Shown: piece after piece, positions 1 through 6,493 of the stretch
Layout of the letters: the number at the start of each line of letters is the position of its first letter
Numbering within the stretch: the stretch's first letter is position 1
Assembly: GCA_038527375.1 (NCBI GenBank)
Contig: JBCBFU010000061.1
Location: 1 to 16,212, forward strand
DNA from: Shimia_B sp038527375
GTDB lineage: Bacteria; Pseudomonadota; Alphaproteobacteria; Rhodobacterales; Rhodobacteraceae
Reading direction: 5' to 3'
DNA length: 16,212 bases
The notes under the pieces: generated by a model
What the model was told of the DNA's origin: nothing
Databases searched by the model: none
What the model saw: only the letters and a program-made list of their open reading frames with translations
Position numbers and translations under genes: made by a program

Positions 1-245
1 CCCAGGCCAAACTTATTTTTAAGCGCCCGGGTGTCCACCGGCTTCACCCGAACCGAATGCTGGGACAGGTCACACGGCCCCGCTAAAATCTTGTTAAGGT
101 GGGGTGCCAGGGCTTGGGGCGGTGCCACAGCGGCAAGCCGGTCCATGACCTTTGGCACAGCCGGTCCTGCGGGTGACTCAGGTGACGTGTCCGCCACGGG
201 CGGGGCTTGGGAGCCGTCGGGCGGCGCAGTTGTGGGGTCGGCCAT
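1..245 (-). CDS. Unidentified protein, N-terminal part, cut by window edge
   Basis: An open frame starts at the ATG complementary to 243-245 and runs without a stop off the left edge, giving at least 81 residues. The first 32 residues are rich in Pro, Ala, Ser and Thr (MADPTTAPPDGSQAPP at the start) and look disordered. After that the chain becomes helix-like with hydrophobic and charged residues (VMDRLAAVAPPQALAPHLNK, then VRVKPVDT, ALKNKFGL). An AGG lies six bases before the ATG, a weak ribosome site. Third codon positions are less G/C-biased than in the sugar genes, so the call is moderate. I do not recognise the family. It lies downstream of glk on the same strand but 131 bp away, so it probably has its own promoter. 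Confidence 0.45.
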   Translation of the reverse strand, partial: MADPTTAPPDGSQAPPVADTSPESPAGPAVPKVMDRLAAVAPPQALAPHLNKILAGPCDLSQHSVRVKPVDTRALKNKFGL

Positions 246-376
246 GGCGCACCTATGCCTTGCACTGAATAATCATGTGCATAGCTGTAGGCCGTCGGGT
301 GTTAAGGAACGCTTACGCCGATCCGTGAAATCCGGTCTGCACTACCACTGTGGTGGCGTATATCCGCACATCGGGG
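246..376. other. Spacer between glk and the left-edge gene
   Basis: This 131-bp spacer has no coding signal of its own. It contains two small inverted repeats: TGCAC/GTGCA at 261-265 and 277-281, just upstream of the left-edge gene, and ACCAC-T-GTGGT at 344-354, close behind the glk stop codon. The first could be a regulator site. The second is too short and lacks a T-run, so it is not a convincing terminator. On the minus strand a TTAACA followed 16 bases later by TATGCA is a weak promoter candidate for the left-edge gene. Confidence 0.35.
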
Positions 377-1354
377 TCACGCAGACGGCAAAAGGTGGGT
401 CAGATGGCTCGCGCAGCCGGTCAGGGCGGCATAATCGTCTTCGACAACGCTCACGCCGAAATTGCCCATGAAGCCTGAAAAGCGCCCCTTGTCGCGGAAG
501 GCGTCCTGGAAGCCGAATTCGCGCAGGTAGGGGCGGAAGGCGCGGCTCACGCCACCGACGAGGTAGACACCGCCAAAGGGCAGATGGATCAGGGATAGAT
601 TGCCCGCGACCGTGCCGAGGATGCGCACAAAGGTGCGCGCGGCCTCTGCGGCGAGGGGATCATCGCCAGCCTCGACCGAGGCCATGATGTCGGCGGCGCG
701 GCGCTCTGACGGGGTCCCGGCCTCACTCGACAAAAAGGCGTAGGCGCGTTCAAGGCCGCGGCCCGACAACAGGTCCTCGACCGCGGGGAAGCCGTGGGCG
801 TTTTCGACAAACTGGCAGAGTTTCAGGTCGGCCTCGGTCCGGATGGGCAGGTTCGCGTGCCCGCATTCCGAGGGCGGCACAAGGCGGCCTTGTTCGGCCT
901 CGTAGACGGGGGCTGCGTTAAAGCCTGTGCCGACGCCGATCACGAGACGCGCGGCGTTGGGGCTGTGTTCCGGGGTGGCAATGACTTGGGACAGGTTGGC
1001 GTCGTCGATGTAACCCAGTGCATGACCTTGGGCCTGCAAGTCATTCAAAACGCTTACGGTTTCTGCGCGTGTTCCGCGTTGCAGGACGTCCTTGTCCACA
1101 GTCCAGTCGAGGTTGGTGAGCGTGCCCACACCGTCGCGCACCGGACCCGCCATCGCCACGCAGGTGGCAATGGGATCAACGCCATCCTCTTCCTCGATAA
1201 AGAGCCGCAGAACGCTTTCGAGGCCCGGATGATCGGTGTTCTTGTACTTGCGGATCGTATCCGGCAGCACCTTTGAGCCATCCGCCAACGCGACGCGCGT
1301 ATTCGTTCCCCCGATATCAGCAACGAGGAAAAGCGTGTTCTTTGGGTGGCTCAT
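377..1354 (-). CDS. glk: Glucokinase (bacterial Glk family)
   Basis: Phosphorylates glucose with ATP to glucose 6-phosphate in the cytoplasm, the step after hydrolysis of imported glucosides. The 325-residue protein is the usual size for the E. coli-type Glk family (PF02685), not the ROK family. It shows the phosphate-binding motif VADIGGTNTR at residues 11-20, AMAGPV at 67-72, VLNDLQA at 102-108 with D105 as the likely catalytic base, and IGVGTGF at 139-145. SECGHANLP at 162-170 matches the GEGGH-type sugar-binding motif, and VGGVSRAF lies near the C-terminus. The chosen ATG gives the family N-terminus MSHPKNTLFLVADIGG. A longer in-frame extension reaches back to 1471 but lies inside the upstream beta-glucosidase gene. 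Only two bases separate the bgl stop from this ATG, so translation is probably coupled. No good terminator follows. Confidence 0.93.
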   Translation of the reverse strand: MSHPKNTLFLVADIGGTNTRVALADGSKVLPDTIRKYKNTDHPGLESVLRLFIEEEDGVDPIATCVAMAGPVRDGVGTLTNLDWTVDKDVLQRGTRAETVSVLNDLQAQGHALGYIDDANLSQVIATPEHSPNAARLVIGVGTGFNAAPVYEAEQGRLVPPSECGHANLPIRTEADLKLCQFVENAHGFPAVEDLLSGRGLERAYAFLSSEAGTPSERRAADIMASVEAGDDPLAAEAARTFVRILGTVAGNLSLIHLPFGGVYLVGGVSRAFRPYLREFGFQDAFRDKGRFSGFMGNFGVSVVEDDYAALTGCASHLTHLLPSA

Positions 1355-1356
1355 GG

Positions 1357-2682
1357 TCAGGTGTCCCGCATCAAACTCTGGAGCGTGAAATACGAATCCT
1401 TGGGCGTCCGCTTGAGGGTTTCGAAATCCACGTGCACGCAGCCGAACCTCTTTTCGTAGCCAAACGCCCACTCATAATTGTCGAGAAGGGACCAGTAGAA
1501 GAAGCCGCGCATGTTAGCGCCACCATTCGCAGCTGCAGCAATGGCTTTCAAGTGCTGTTCGATGAAAGACACGCGTTCGGGGTCGTGGCACCGGTTGCCG
1601 TCGACGGTGTCGGCCCATGCCATGCCGTTTTCGGTCACGTAGATCGGCATGTCGCCCACATAATCGCGGGCGAGCCGGGTCAGGAAGGTCTCGAGCCCTT
1701 GGGGATAGATCTCCCATCCCATCTGGGTTTTGGGCAGGGGGCCTTCGATGCTGGTCAGGTGGGGCCAGGCAGCGTCGGCGTCATGGGCGATCAGGCTGCG
1801 GGTGTAGTAGTTCACGCCGAGCCAATCCATGGGCTGGCTGATCTGCGCCATGTCATCTTGCCAGTTGGCGGGCATGTGGGGTGACAGGCCCTCCAGCGCC
1901 TCGGACGGGTAGGTGCCTTGGGTGATGGCCTCGATGAACCAGCGGTTGTAGATTGCGTCCTGCCGGGTCGCGGCGGCCTGATCGGGTGCATTGTTGGTGG
2001 CGGGCGCGGAGTGTTCGAAATTCAGCACGATGCCCAGATTGTCCTGACCCATCTCGCGCATGCGGGTCATCGACGTGCCGTGGGCCAGCATCACATGGTG
2101 CATCGCGCGGGCCGCGGCGCGGATGTCGCGGTGTCCGGGCGCATGGTGACCCAGAAAATGCGAGAGCCACGCCACGCACCACGGCTCGTTCAGCGTGGCG
2201 GTCGCCGCGACGCGGTCGCCGATGCGGTCGATGACGGCAGCGGTGTAATCGGCAAACCACTGTGCGATATCGCGGTTGGTCCAGCCGCCCACATCCGACA
2301 GGGCGGCGGGCAGATCCCAGTGATAAAGCGTCAGAAACGGCCGCAGGCCCCGTTCGACACACCCATCCACAAGCCGGTCATAGAAATCGAGGCCCTCGGG
2401 ATTGATTGTGCGCCCGTCCGGCATCACGCGCGCCCATGAGGTCGAGAAGCGGTAGGCGTCGGCTCCCATATCGCGGAGCAGATCAAGATCCTCGGCCCAG
2501 CGGTGGTAATGGTCGCAGGCCCGTGCGCCGTCTTCGGCCCGGATCACATTGCCCGGGGTTGCAGCGAATGTGTCCCAGTGGCTGGGGCCTGCGCCGCCAT
2601 GGGCGTGGCCTTCGATCTGGTAAGCTGCGGTTGCGGCCCCAAGGACAAAGCCCTCGGGGAAGTCGGCGCGGGTCAGGGGCAT
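1357..2682 (-). CDS. bgl: GH1 beta-glucosidase
   Basis: Retaining glycoside hydrolase family 1 enzyme of 441 residues, the normal length for bacterial BglA/BglB-type enzymes. It should release glucose from beta-glucosides in the cytoplasm, as no signal peptide is present. The family start pattern FPEGFVLGAATAAYQIEG is at residues 8-25. The acid/base glutamate is E166 in TLNEP (163-167) and the nucleophile is E351 in YVTENG (348-353). HWD at 121-123, NYYTR at 291-295 and the C-terminal WSLLDNYEWAFGY with RFG are the aglycone- and glucose-binding elements of the family. It lies 35 bp behind aglR and 2 bp before glk, all on one strand, so it belongs to the aglR transcript. The true substrate could be a 6-phospho-sugar, but the neighbouring glucokinase and the absence of a PTS argue for free beta-glucosides. 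Confidence 0.95.
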   Translation of the reverse strand: MPLTRADFPEGFVLGAATAAYQIEGHAHGGAGPSHWDTFAATPGNVIRAEDGARACDHYHRWAEDLDLLRDMGADAYRFSTSWARVMPDGRTINPEGLDFYDRLVDGCVERGLRPFLTLYHWDLPAALSDVGGWTNRDIAQWFADYTAAVIDRIGDRVAATATLNEPWCVAWLSHFLGHHAPGHRDIRAAARAMHHVMLAHGTSMTRMREMGQDNLGIVLNFEHSAPATNNAPDQAAATRQDAIYNRWFIEAITQGTYPSEALEGLSPHMPANWQDDMAQISQPMDWLGVNYYTRSLIAHDADAAWPHLTSIEGPLPKTQMGWEIYPQGLETFLTRLARDYVGDMPIYVTENGMAWADTVDGNRCHDPERVSFIEQHLKAIAAAANGGANMRGFFYWSLLDNYEWAFGYEKRFGCVHVDFETLKRTPKDSYFTLQSLMRDT

Positions 2683-2717
2683 GAAGCGGTTCCGTATCAG
2701 GCTGTTGCGAGGGGCAG

Positions 2718-3749
2718 CTAATGCGACGTGGGCGCAGGGCCGGTGGACTGGCCCAGCACAAGCTGCGCCTCGAGGAGTTGGGTTTTGGGTGTCTCAAAGG
2801 GGGTCGCGATCTGGTCGAGCAGCATTTGCGCGACAACGCGGCCCGCAGCCCGCACGCTCGAGCGGGTGGCGGTAAAGATCGGCACCTCGTCCCCGTTGCG
2901 CAGATAGCTGAGATCGTCGTCATGGGTGATGACGGACACGTCCCGGCCCATGGTCAGGCCCGCGTCATGGATCGCGCGGCGCACGCCAATGGCCACGATC
3001 ATTGACGAGGCGAGGAAGGCCGTGGGCGGGTTGGGGGAGGCCAGCATTTGCGAAGCGCTGTCAAAGCCCAGAAGCTCGGTCATCTCGCCGCTGCGCATCA
3101 GGTCGGGGTCGGCGGGCAGTTTGCGCGCGGTCAGCGCATCGACATAGCCGCCCCGGCGGCGGGCCGCGAAATCCATATGCTCCAACCCGTTGACCAGCGC
3201 GATCCTGCGGTGGCCGAGATCAAGCAGCAAATCGGTGGCGCGCTGGAAAGCGGATCGGTTGTTCACATCGAGCCACGAATAGGGCTTCCGTTCGGCACTG
3301 ACGCGACCATGGACAACAAAGGGCAAACCCACCTTGTGCAGCTGATGAATGCGCGGATCGGAGGATTTGGGACCGTGCACGATCAGGCCGTCCACGGTGC
3401 CCTTGGCCTTGAGTTCGCGGTAGGTGCGTTCCTCTTGCCCGTCTTCGACGAGGGAGAGAACCATCTCGTAGCCGTTTTGGGCATAGGTCTCTCCCGCGCC
3501 GGAGATGAAGTCGCCAAAGACGGGGTTCACCATCTCGTGTCGGTTCGAGGTCGGGATCACGTGACCGATGGCCATGGCGCGCCCGGTGGCGAGGCCCTTG
3601 GCGCGGGTGTTGGGGCTGTAATTGTGGCGCTCGGCGGCCTCGGCGACGCGTTTTCGCGTGGCCTCGGACACTTCCGGGTAGCCATTCAAAGCGCGACTCA
3701 CAGTGGTTTGAGACAGACCCAGAATCGCTGAAAGTTCCTTGAGATTCAT
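2718..3749 (-). CDS. aglR: LacI-family repressor of alpha-glucoside genes, AglR
   Basis: LacI/GalR-family transcription regulator of 343 residues, the standard length. The helix-turn-helix is at the very N-terminus (NLKELSAILGLSQTTVSRAL, residues 2-21), followed by NGYPEVSEATRKRV and the hinge region around residues 46-56 (NTRAKGLATGR). The rest is a periplasmic-binding-protein-like sensor domain, with VNGLEHMDFAARRRGGY and VITHDDD typical of the fold. It is transcribed away from aglE and heads the aglR-bgl-glk transcript. Gene order matches the aglR-aglEFGAK loci of alphaproteobacteria, so the inducer is probably an alpha-glucoside or a product of it. Degenerate and perfect palindromes in the divergent spacer (3763-3776, 3928-3941) are its likely binding sites, implying autoregulation. 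The ATG has only a weak Shine-Dalgarno sequence. Confidence 0.92.
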   Translation of the reverse strand: MNLKELSAILGLSQTTVSRALNGYPEVSEATRKRVAEAAERHNYSPNTRAKGLATGRAMAIGHVIPTSNRHEMVNPVFGDFISGAGETYAQNGYEMVLSLVEDGQEERTYRELKAKGTVDGLIVHGPKSSDPRIHQLHKVGLPFVVHGRVSAERKPYSWLDVNNRSAFQRATDLLLDLGHRRIALVNGLEHMDFAARRRGGYVDALTARKLPADPDLMRSGEMTELLGFDSASQMLASPNPPTAFLASSMIVAIGVRRAIHDAGLTMGRDVSVITHDDDLSYLRNGDEVPIFTATRSSVRAAGRVVAQMLLDQIATPFETPKTQLLEAQLVLGQSTGPAPTSH

Positions 3750-3762
3750 TGGGTTTCGTCGT

Positions 3763-3776
3763 CCAAAGCGCCTTCA
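3763..3776. promoter_or_regulatory. Degenerate AglR operator next to aglR
   Basis: The 14-mer CCAAAGCGCCTTCA matches the perfect palindrome at 3928-3941 in 11 of 14 positions. It starts 14 bases upstream of the aglR ATG, downstream of the best -10 candidate for aglR, so a bound repressor would block transcription of its own operon. This is inference from similarity and position. The shorter heptamer AAAGCGC alone occurs elsewhere in the window and carries little weight. Confidence 0.5.
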
Positions 3777-3789
3777 AATTCCGGGGCAG

Positions 3790-3817
3790 GGTATGCCAAA
3801 CCGTTTCCCGTCGTCAA
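3790..3817 (-). promoter_or_regulatory. Candidate promoter of aglR-bgl-glk
   Basis: On the minus strand TTGACG (complement of 3812-3817) is followed after 16 bases by CATACC (complement of 3790-3795). The -35 box is good and the -10 box is poor (three of six positions), which is common in this group. It would start transcription near 3783, about 34 bases before the aglR ATG, placing the 3763-3776 operator just downstream of the start. Confidence 0.4.
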
Positions 3818-3889
3818 AACGTAACTTGACCTAAACTTTTGCTGCACCTGCGAGATTTGCTGAAAATACAGGCGCGTTGAGGAATGTGT

Positions 3890-3919
3890 TTGACAGGTTG
3901 CCGTGCCCTGCGCCAACGT
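3890..3919 (+). promoter_or_regulatory. Candidate promoter of aglEFGAK
   Basis: A perfect TTGACA at 3890-3895 is followed after 17-18 bases by a poor -10 (CCAACG or CAACGT at 3913-3919). Transcription would start near 3925, immediately ahead of the palindrome at 3928-3941. A second TTGACC at 3826-3831 lacks a matching -10. The -35 box is convincing and the -10 is not. Confidence 0.4.
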
Positions 3920-3927
3920 TGCGCCAT

Positions 3928-3941
3928 CCAAAGCGCTTTGG
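3928..3941. promoter_or_regulatory. Perfect LacI-type operator palindrome (AglR site)
   Basis: CCAAAGCGCTTTGG reads the same on both strands over 14 bp. It has the central CG step and AAAGCG/CGCTTT half-sites typical of LacI-family operators. It sits between the divergent aglR and aglE genes, directly downstream of the proposed aglE promoter, so bound AglR would act as a block. A further half-site-like AAAGCGC is at 3952-3958. Confidence 0.75.
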
Positions 3942-3970
3942 GGTGATTCCGAAAGCGCCGGATGTAGTCA

Positions 3971-3991
3971 CGCACCCAACAGGTGGGTGCG
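3971..3991 (+). promoter_or_regulatory. 5'-UTR hairpin in front of aglE
   Basis: CGCACCCA at 3971-3978 pairs perfectly with TGGGTGCG at 3984-3991 around the loop ACAGG. The stem ends four bases before the ribosome site GGGAGGAA (3995-4002) of aglE. It lies downstream of both the proposed promoter and the operator, so it is in the transcribed leader. It may stabilise the 5' end or tune translation. It has no T-run, so it is not a classic terminator. Confidence 0.6.
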
Positions 3992-4007
3992 AATGGGAGG
4001 AATACAT

Positions 4008-5366
4008 ATGAAACACGTGTTGTATGCGGGTTCCGCAGCCATCGCGCTGACCGCAGGCATGGCACATGCCGGTGGCCACCTGCCGTTTGCGAACGGTGAA
4101 GGCCCCTTCAGCTGGGACAGCTATAACGCATGGGCCGCAGACGCGCCCGACCTGTCGGGCCAGACCGTCACGATCTCGGGTCCTTGGCTGTCGCCGGAAG
4201 ATGACTTTTTCCGCAGCGCGGTCGCCTATTTTGCCGAAGCCACTGGCGCCGAAGTGATCTACACCGGCTCGGACAGCTTTGAGCAGCAGATCGTGATTGA
4301 CGCCGAAGCCGGTGCCGCCCCCAACGTCGCCGTGTTCCCGCAGCCGGGTCTGGCGTCTGACCTCGCCTCGCGTGGTCTGCTGTCGCCGCTGCCCGCGGGC
4401 ATGGGTGACTGGGTTGCCGAAAACTATGGCGCGGGCCAGTCCTGGGTTGATCTGGGCACCTATGCCGACGCAGATGGCGCCGATCAGCTGTACGGCTTCT
4501 TCTACAACGTGAACGTCAAGTCGCTGGTCTGGTACAACCCCGAGAACTTCGAGGATGCCGGCTACGAAGTGCCGACCACCATGGAAGACCTCAAGGCACT
4601 GACCGAGCAGATGGTTGCGGACGGGGAAACCCCGTGGTGCATCGGTCTGGGGTCGGGTGCGGCCACCGGTTGGCCCGCGACCGACTGGGTCGAGGACATG
4701 ATGCTGCGCACGGTCGAACCTGCGGTCTATGACCAGTGGGTGACCAACGAGATCCCGTTCGACGATCCGCGCGTTGTCGCCGCGATCGAAGAGTTCGGCT
4801 ATTTCGCGCGTGACGATGCCAAAGTGGCCGGTGGCGCAGGTGCGGTTGCAACGACCGACTTCCGCGACAGCCCCGACGGCATGTTCACCTCGCCCCCGCA
4901 GTGCTACATGCACCGCCAGGCGTCGTTCATCCCGGCCTTCATGCCCGAAGACGTTGAAATCGGTGTCGATGCCGACTTCTTCTACTTCCCCGGTTTCGCT
5001 GAAAAAGACCTCGGCAACCCGGTTCTGGGTGGTGGTACGCTGATGGCGATCACGGATGCGTCGGACGCCACGTCCGAGCTGATGGAATACATGCAGCTGC
5101 CGCTGGCACACGAAGTGATGATGGCGCAGACCGGTTTCCTGACCCCGCACAAGGGCGTGAACTCGGACGCGTATCTGAACGGCTCGCTGCGCAAGCAGGG
5201 TGACATTCTGGTCAACGCAACGACCTTCCGCTTCGACGGTTCGGACCTGATGCCCGGTGGCGTTGGCGCCGGCACCTTCTGGACCGGCATGGTCGACTAT
5301 GCAGGTGGCAAGGACGCGGCAGCCGTGGCAGCCGACATCCAGGCCTCCTGGGACGCGCTGAAGTAA
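4008..5366 (+). CDS. aglE: Alpha-glucoside ABC transporter, periplasmic binding protein AglE
   Basis: Captures alpha-glucosides (such as maltose, sucrose or trehalose in related systems) in the periplasm and delivers them to AglFG. The 452-residue precursor begins with a Sec signal peptide, a short basic start, a hydrophobic core and AHA before GGHL, so cleavage is likely after residue 21. There is no lipobox cysteine, so it is a free periplasmic protein. The mature protein has the family 1 solute-binding pattern (for example VTISGPW, then the late GFLTPHKGV). The ATG at 4008 is chosen because it has a strong GGGAGGAA ribosome site and gives a proper signal peptide. An in-frame ATG at 3903 would run through the operator and the leader hairpin. 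Codon choice is strongly biased, as in highly expressed genes. It is first in the aglEFGAK transcript and is followed by a hairpin at 5391-5416. Confidence 0.93.
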   Translation: MKHVLYAGSAAIALTAGMAHAGGHLPFANGEGPFSWDSYNAWAADAPDLSGQTVTISGPWLSPEDDFFRSAVAYFAEATGAEVIYTGSDSFEQQIVIDAEAGAAPNVAVFPQPGLASDLASRGLLSPLPAGMGDWVAENYGAGQSWVDLGTYADADGADQLYGFFYNVNVKSLVWYNPENFEDAGYEVPTTMEDLKALTEQMVADGETPWCIGLGSGAATGWPATDWVEDMMLRTVEPAVYDQWVTNEIPFDDPRVVAAIEEFGYFARDDAKVAGGAGAVATTDFRDSPDGMFTSPPQCYMHRQASFIPAFMPEDVEIGVDADFFYFPGFAEKDLGNPVLGGGTLMAITDASDATSELMEYMQLPLAHEVMMAQTGFLTPHKGVNSDAYLNGSLRKQGDILVNATTFRFDGSDLMPGGVGAGTFWTGMVDYAGGKDAAAVAADIQASWDALK

Positions 5367-5390
5367 GCGCCCATTTGACCAAAGACTGCT

Positions 5391-5416
5391 CGGGGGCGGC
5401 GCGCATGCCGCCCTCG
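5391..5416 (+). terminator. Intercistronic hairpin between aglE and aglF
   Basis: CGGGGGCGGC (5391-5400) pairs with GCCGCCCTCG (5407-5416) over 10 bp, with one G-U pair and the loop GCGCAT. It lies in the 111-bp gap behind the aglE stop and has no T-run. In binding-protein-dependent transporter operons such structures often act as partial terminators or 3'-end protectors that keep the binding protein more abundant than the permeases. That role is inferred here. Confidence 0.65.
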
Positions 5417-5477
5417 AATACCCATCGGGACGGCCCCACAAGACGCGCCGCCTGACCAGCCAAAAGGGGAGGTCGCC

Positions 5478-6479
5478 ATGCATCCTGCAGTGCTTGGCCT
5501 TGTGACGATCGCTGTCGCAGTTGTGTCGTGTGTCGGGTATTTCTACCTGTCCAACCTGTTTCTCGATAAAGTGCTGTTCCCGGCCAAAGGGCCGAACGCG
5601 GGGCGCAACATCAATCGGGCAAACATGATCCGCCCGTGGCTGTTTCTGTTCCCGGCCTTCGCGGCGCTGTCGCTCTACCTTGCTTACCCGGTATTCGAGA
5701 CGCTGCGCCTGTCGCTGCTGGATCGTGACGCGGGGGACGCCTTTGTCGGCCTCGCGAACTATCAGCAAATGGTTCAGGAGCCGAAATTCTGGGAGGCCGT
5801 GCGCAACAACCTGCTGTGGTTGATTGTCGTGCCCGCAGCCTCCACCGCCTTTGGCCTTCTGGTCGCGCAACTGACCGACCGGCTGAGCTGGGGCAACATC
5901 GCGAAATCGCTGATCTTTATGCCCATGGCGATCTCCTTCGTGGGTGCCGCCGTGATCTGGAAGCTGGTCTACGAGGCGCGGCCCATCGAGACCGAGCAGA
6001 TCGGCGTGCTGAACGCCATTCTGGTCAGCCTCGGCGCGACCGAGCCCGTGACGTTCCTTACCGTTCCGTTCTGGAACAACTTCTTCCTGATGATCATCCT
6101 GATCTGGATTCAGACCGGTTTTGCCATGGTCATCCTGTCGGCAGCCCTGCGCGGCATCCCGGAAGAGACGATCGAGGCCGCCATCGTGGACGGTGCCAAC
6201 CCGTTCCAGATCTTCTTCAAGATCAAGATCCCGCAAATCGTGCCGACCATCGTGGTGGTCTGGACCACGATCACCATCGCCACGCTCAAGGTCTTTGACA
6301 TCGTGTTCGCGATGACCAACGGCCAGTGGGAGACGCAGGTGATGGCCAATTACATGTACGACAAGCTGTTCCGCGCCAATGACTGGGGCGTGGGCTCGGC
6401 ATCCGCGATCATCATCATGTTGATGGTTCTGCCGATCCTTGTCTGGAACGTGCGCCAAGTGCGCAAAGAAATGAGCTGA
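5478..6479 (+). CDS. aglF: Alpha-glucoside ABC transporter permease AglF
   Basis: First inner-membrane permease of the AglEFGK importer, 333 residues, MalF-type (binding-protein-dependent transport, PF00528). Hydrophobic segments lie at about 4-28, 52-74, 111-131, 144-163, 201-223, 254-276 and 308-325. The cytoplasmic EAA loop that docks to the ATPase is at 233-252 (EAAIVDGANPFQIFFKIKIP). Unlike E. coli MalF, it lacks the large periplasmic domain. The ribosome site AGGGGAGG at 5465-5472 is strong and fixes the ATG. The stop is 14 bases ahead of aglG. Confidence 0.93.
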   Translation: MHPAVLGLVTIAVAVVSCVGYFYLSNLFLDKVLFPAKGPNAGRNINRANMIRPWLFLFPAFAALSLYLAYPVFETLRLSLLDRDAGDAFVGLANYQQMVQEPKFWEAVRNNLLWLIVVPAASTAFGLLVAQLTDRLSWGNIAKSLIFMPMAISFVGAAVIWKLVYEARPIETEQIGVLNAILVSLGATEPVTFLTVPFWNNFFLMIILIWIQTGFAMVILSAALRGIPEETIEAAIVDGANPFQIFFKIKIPQIVPTIVVVWTTITIATLKVFDIVFAMTNGQWETQVMANYMYDKLFRANDWGVGSASAIIIMLMVLPILVWNVRQVRKEMS

Positions 6480-6493
6480 GGGGAGATAAGACG

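Noticed and set aside
344..354. ACCAC-T-GTGGT as a glk terminator
   Set aside because: The stem is very short with almost no loop and no T-run follows.
31..471. 146-codon plus-strand frame at the left end
   Set aside because: It runs across the left-edge gene, the spacer and the glk 3' end; composition is low-complexity Ser/Gly/Arg and no motif is seen.
474..490. AAAGCGC heptamers in glk, aglK (near 9663) and the ppx spacer (14108-14114) as extra AglR sites
   Set aside because: The heptamer alone is common and these copies lack the second half of the palindrome.
3831..6458. Very long minus-strand open frame (875 codons) opposite aglE and aglF
   Set aside because: It is antisense to two clear genes. 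Its translation is rich in His, Arg, Asp and Gln with no domain pattern, the expected shadow of codon-biased G+C-rich genes.
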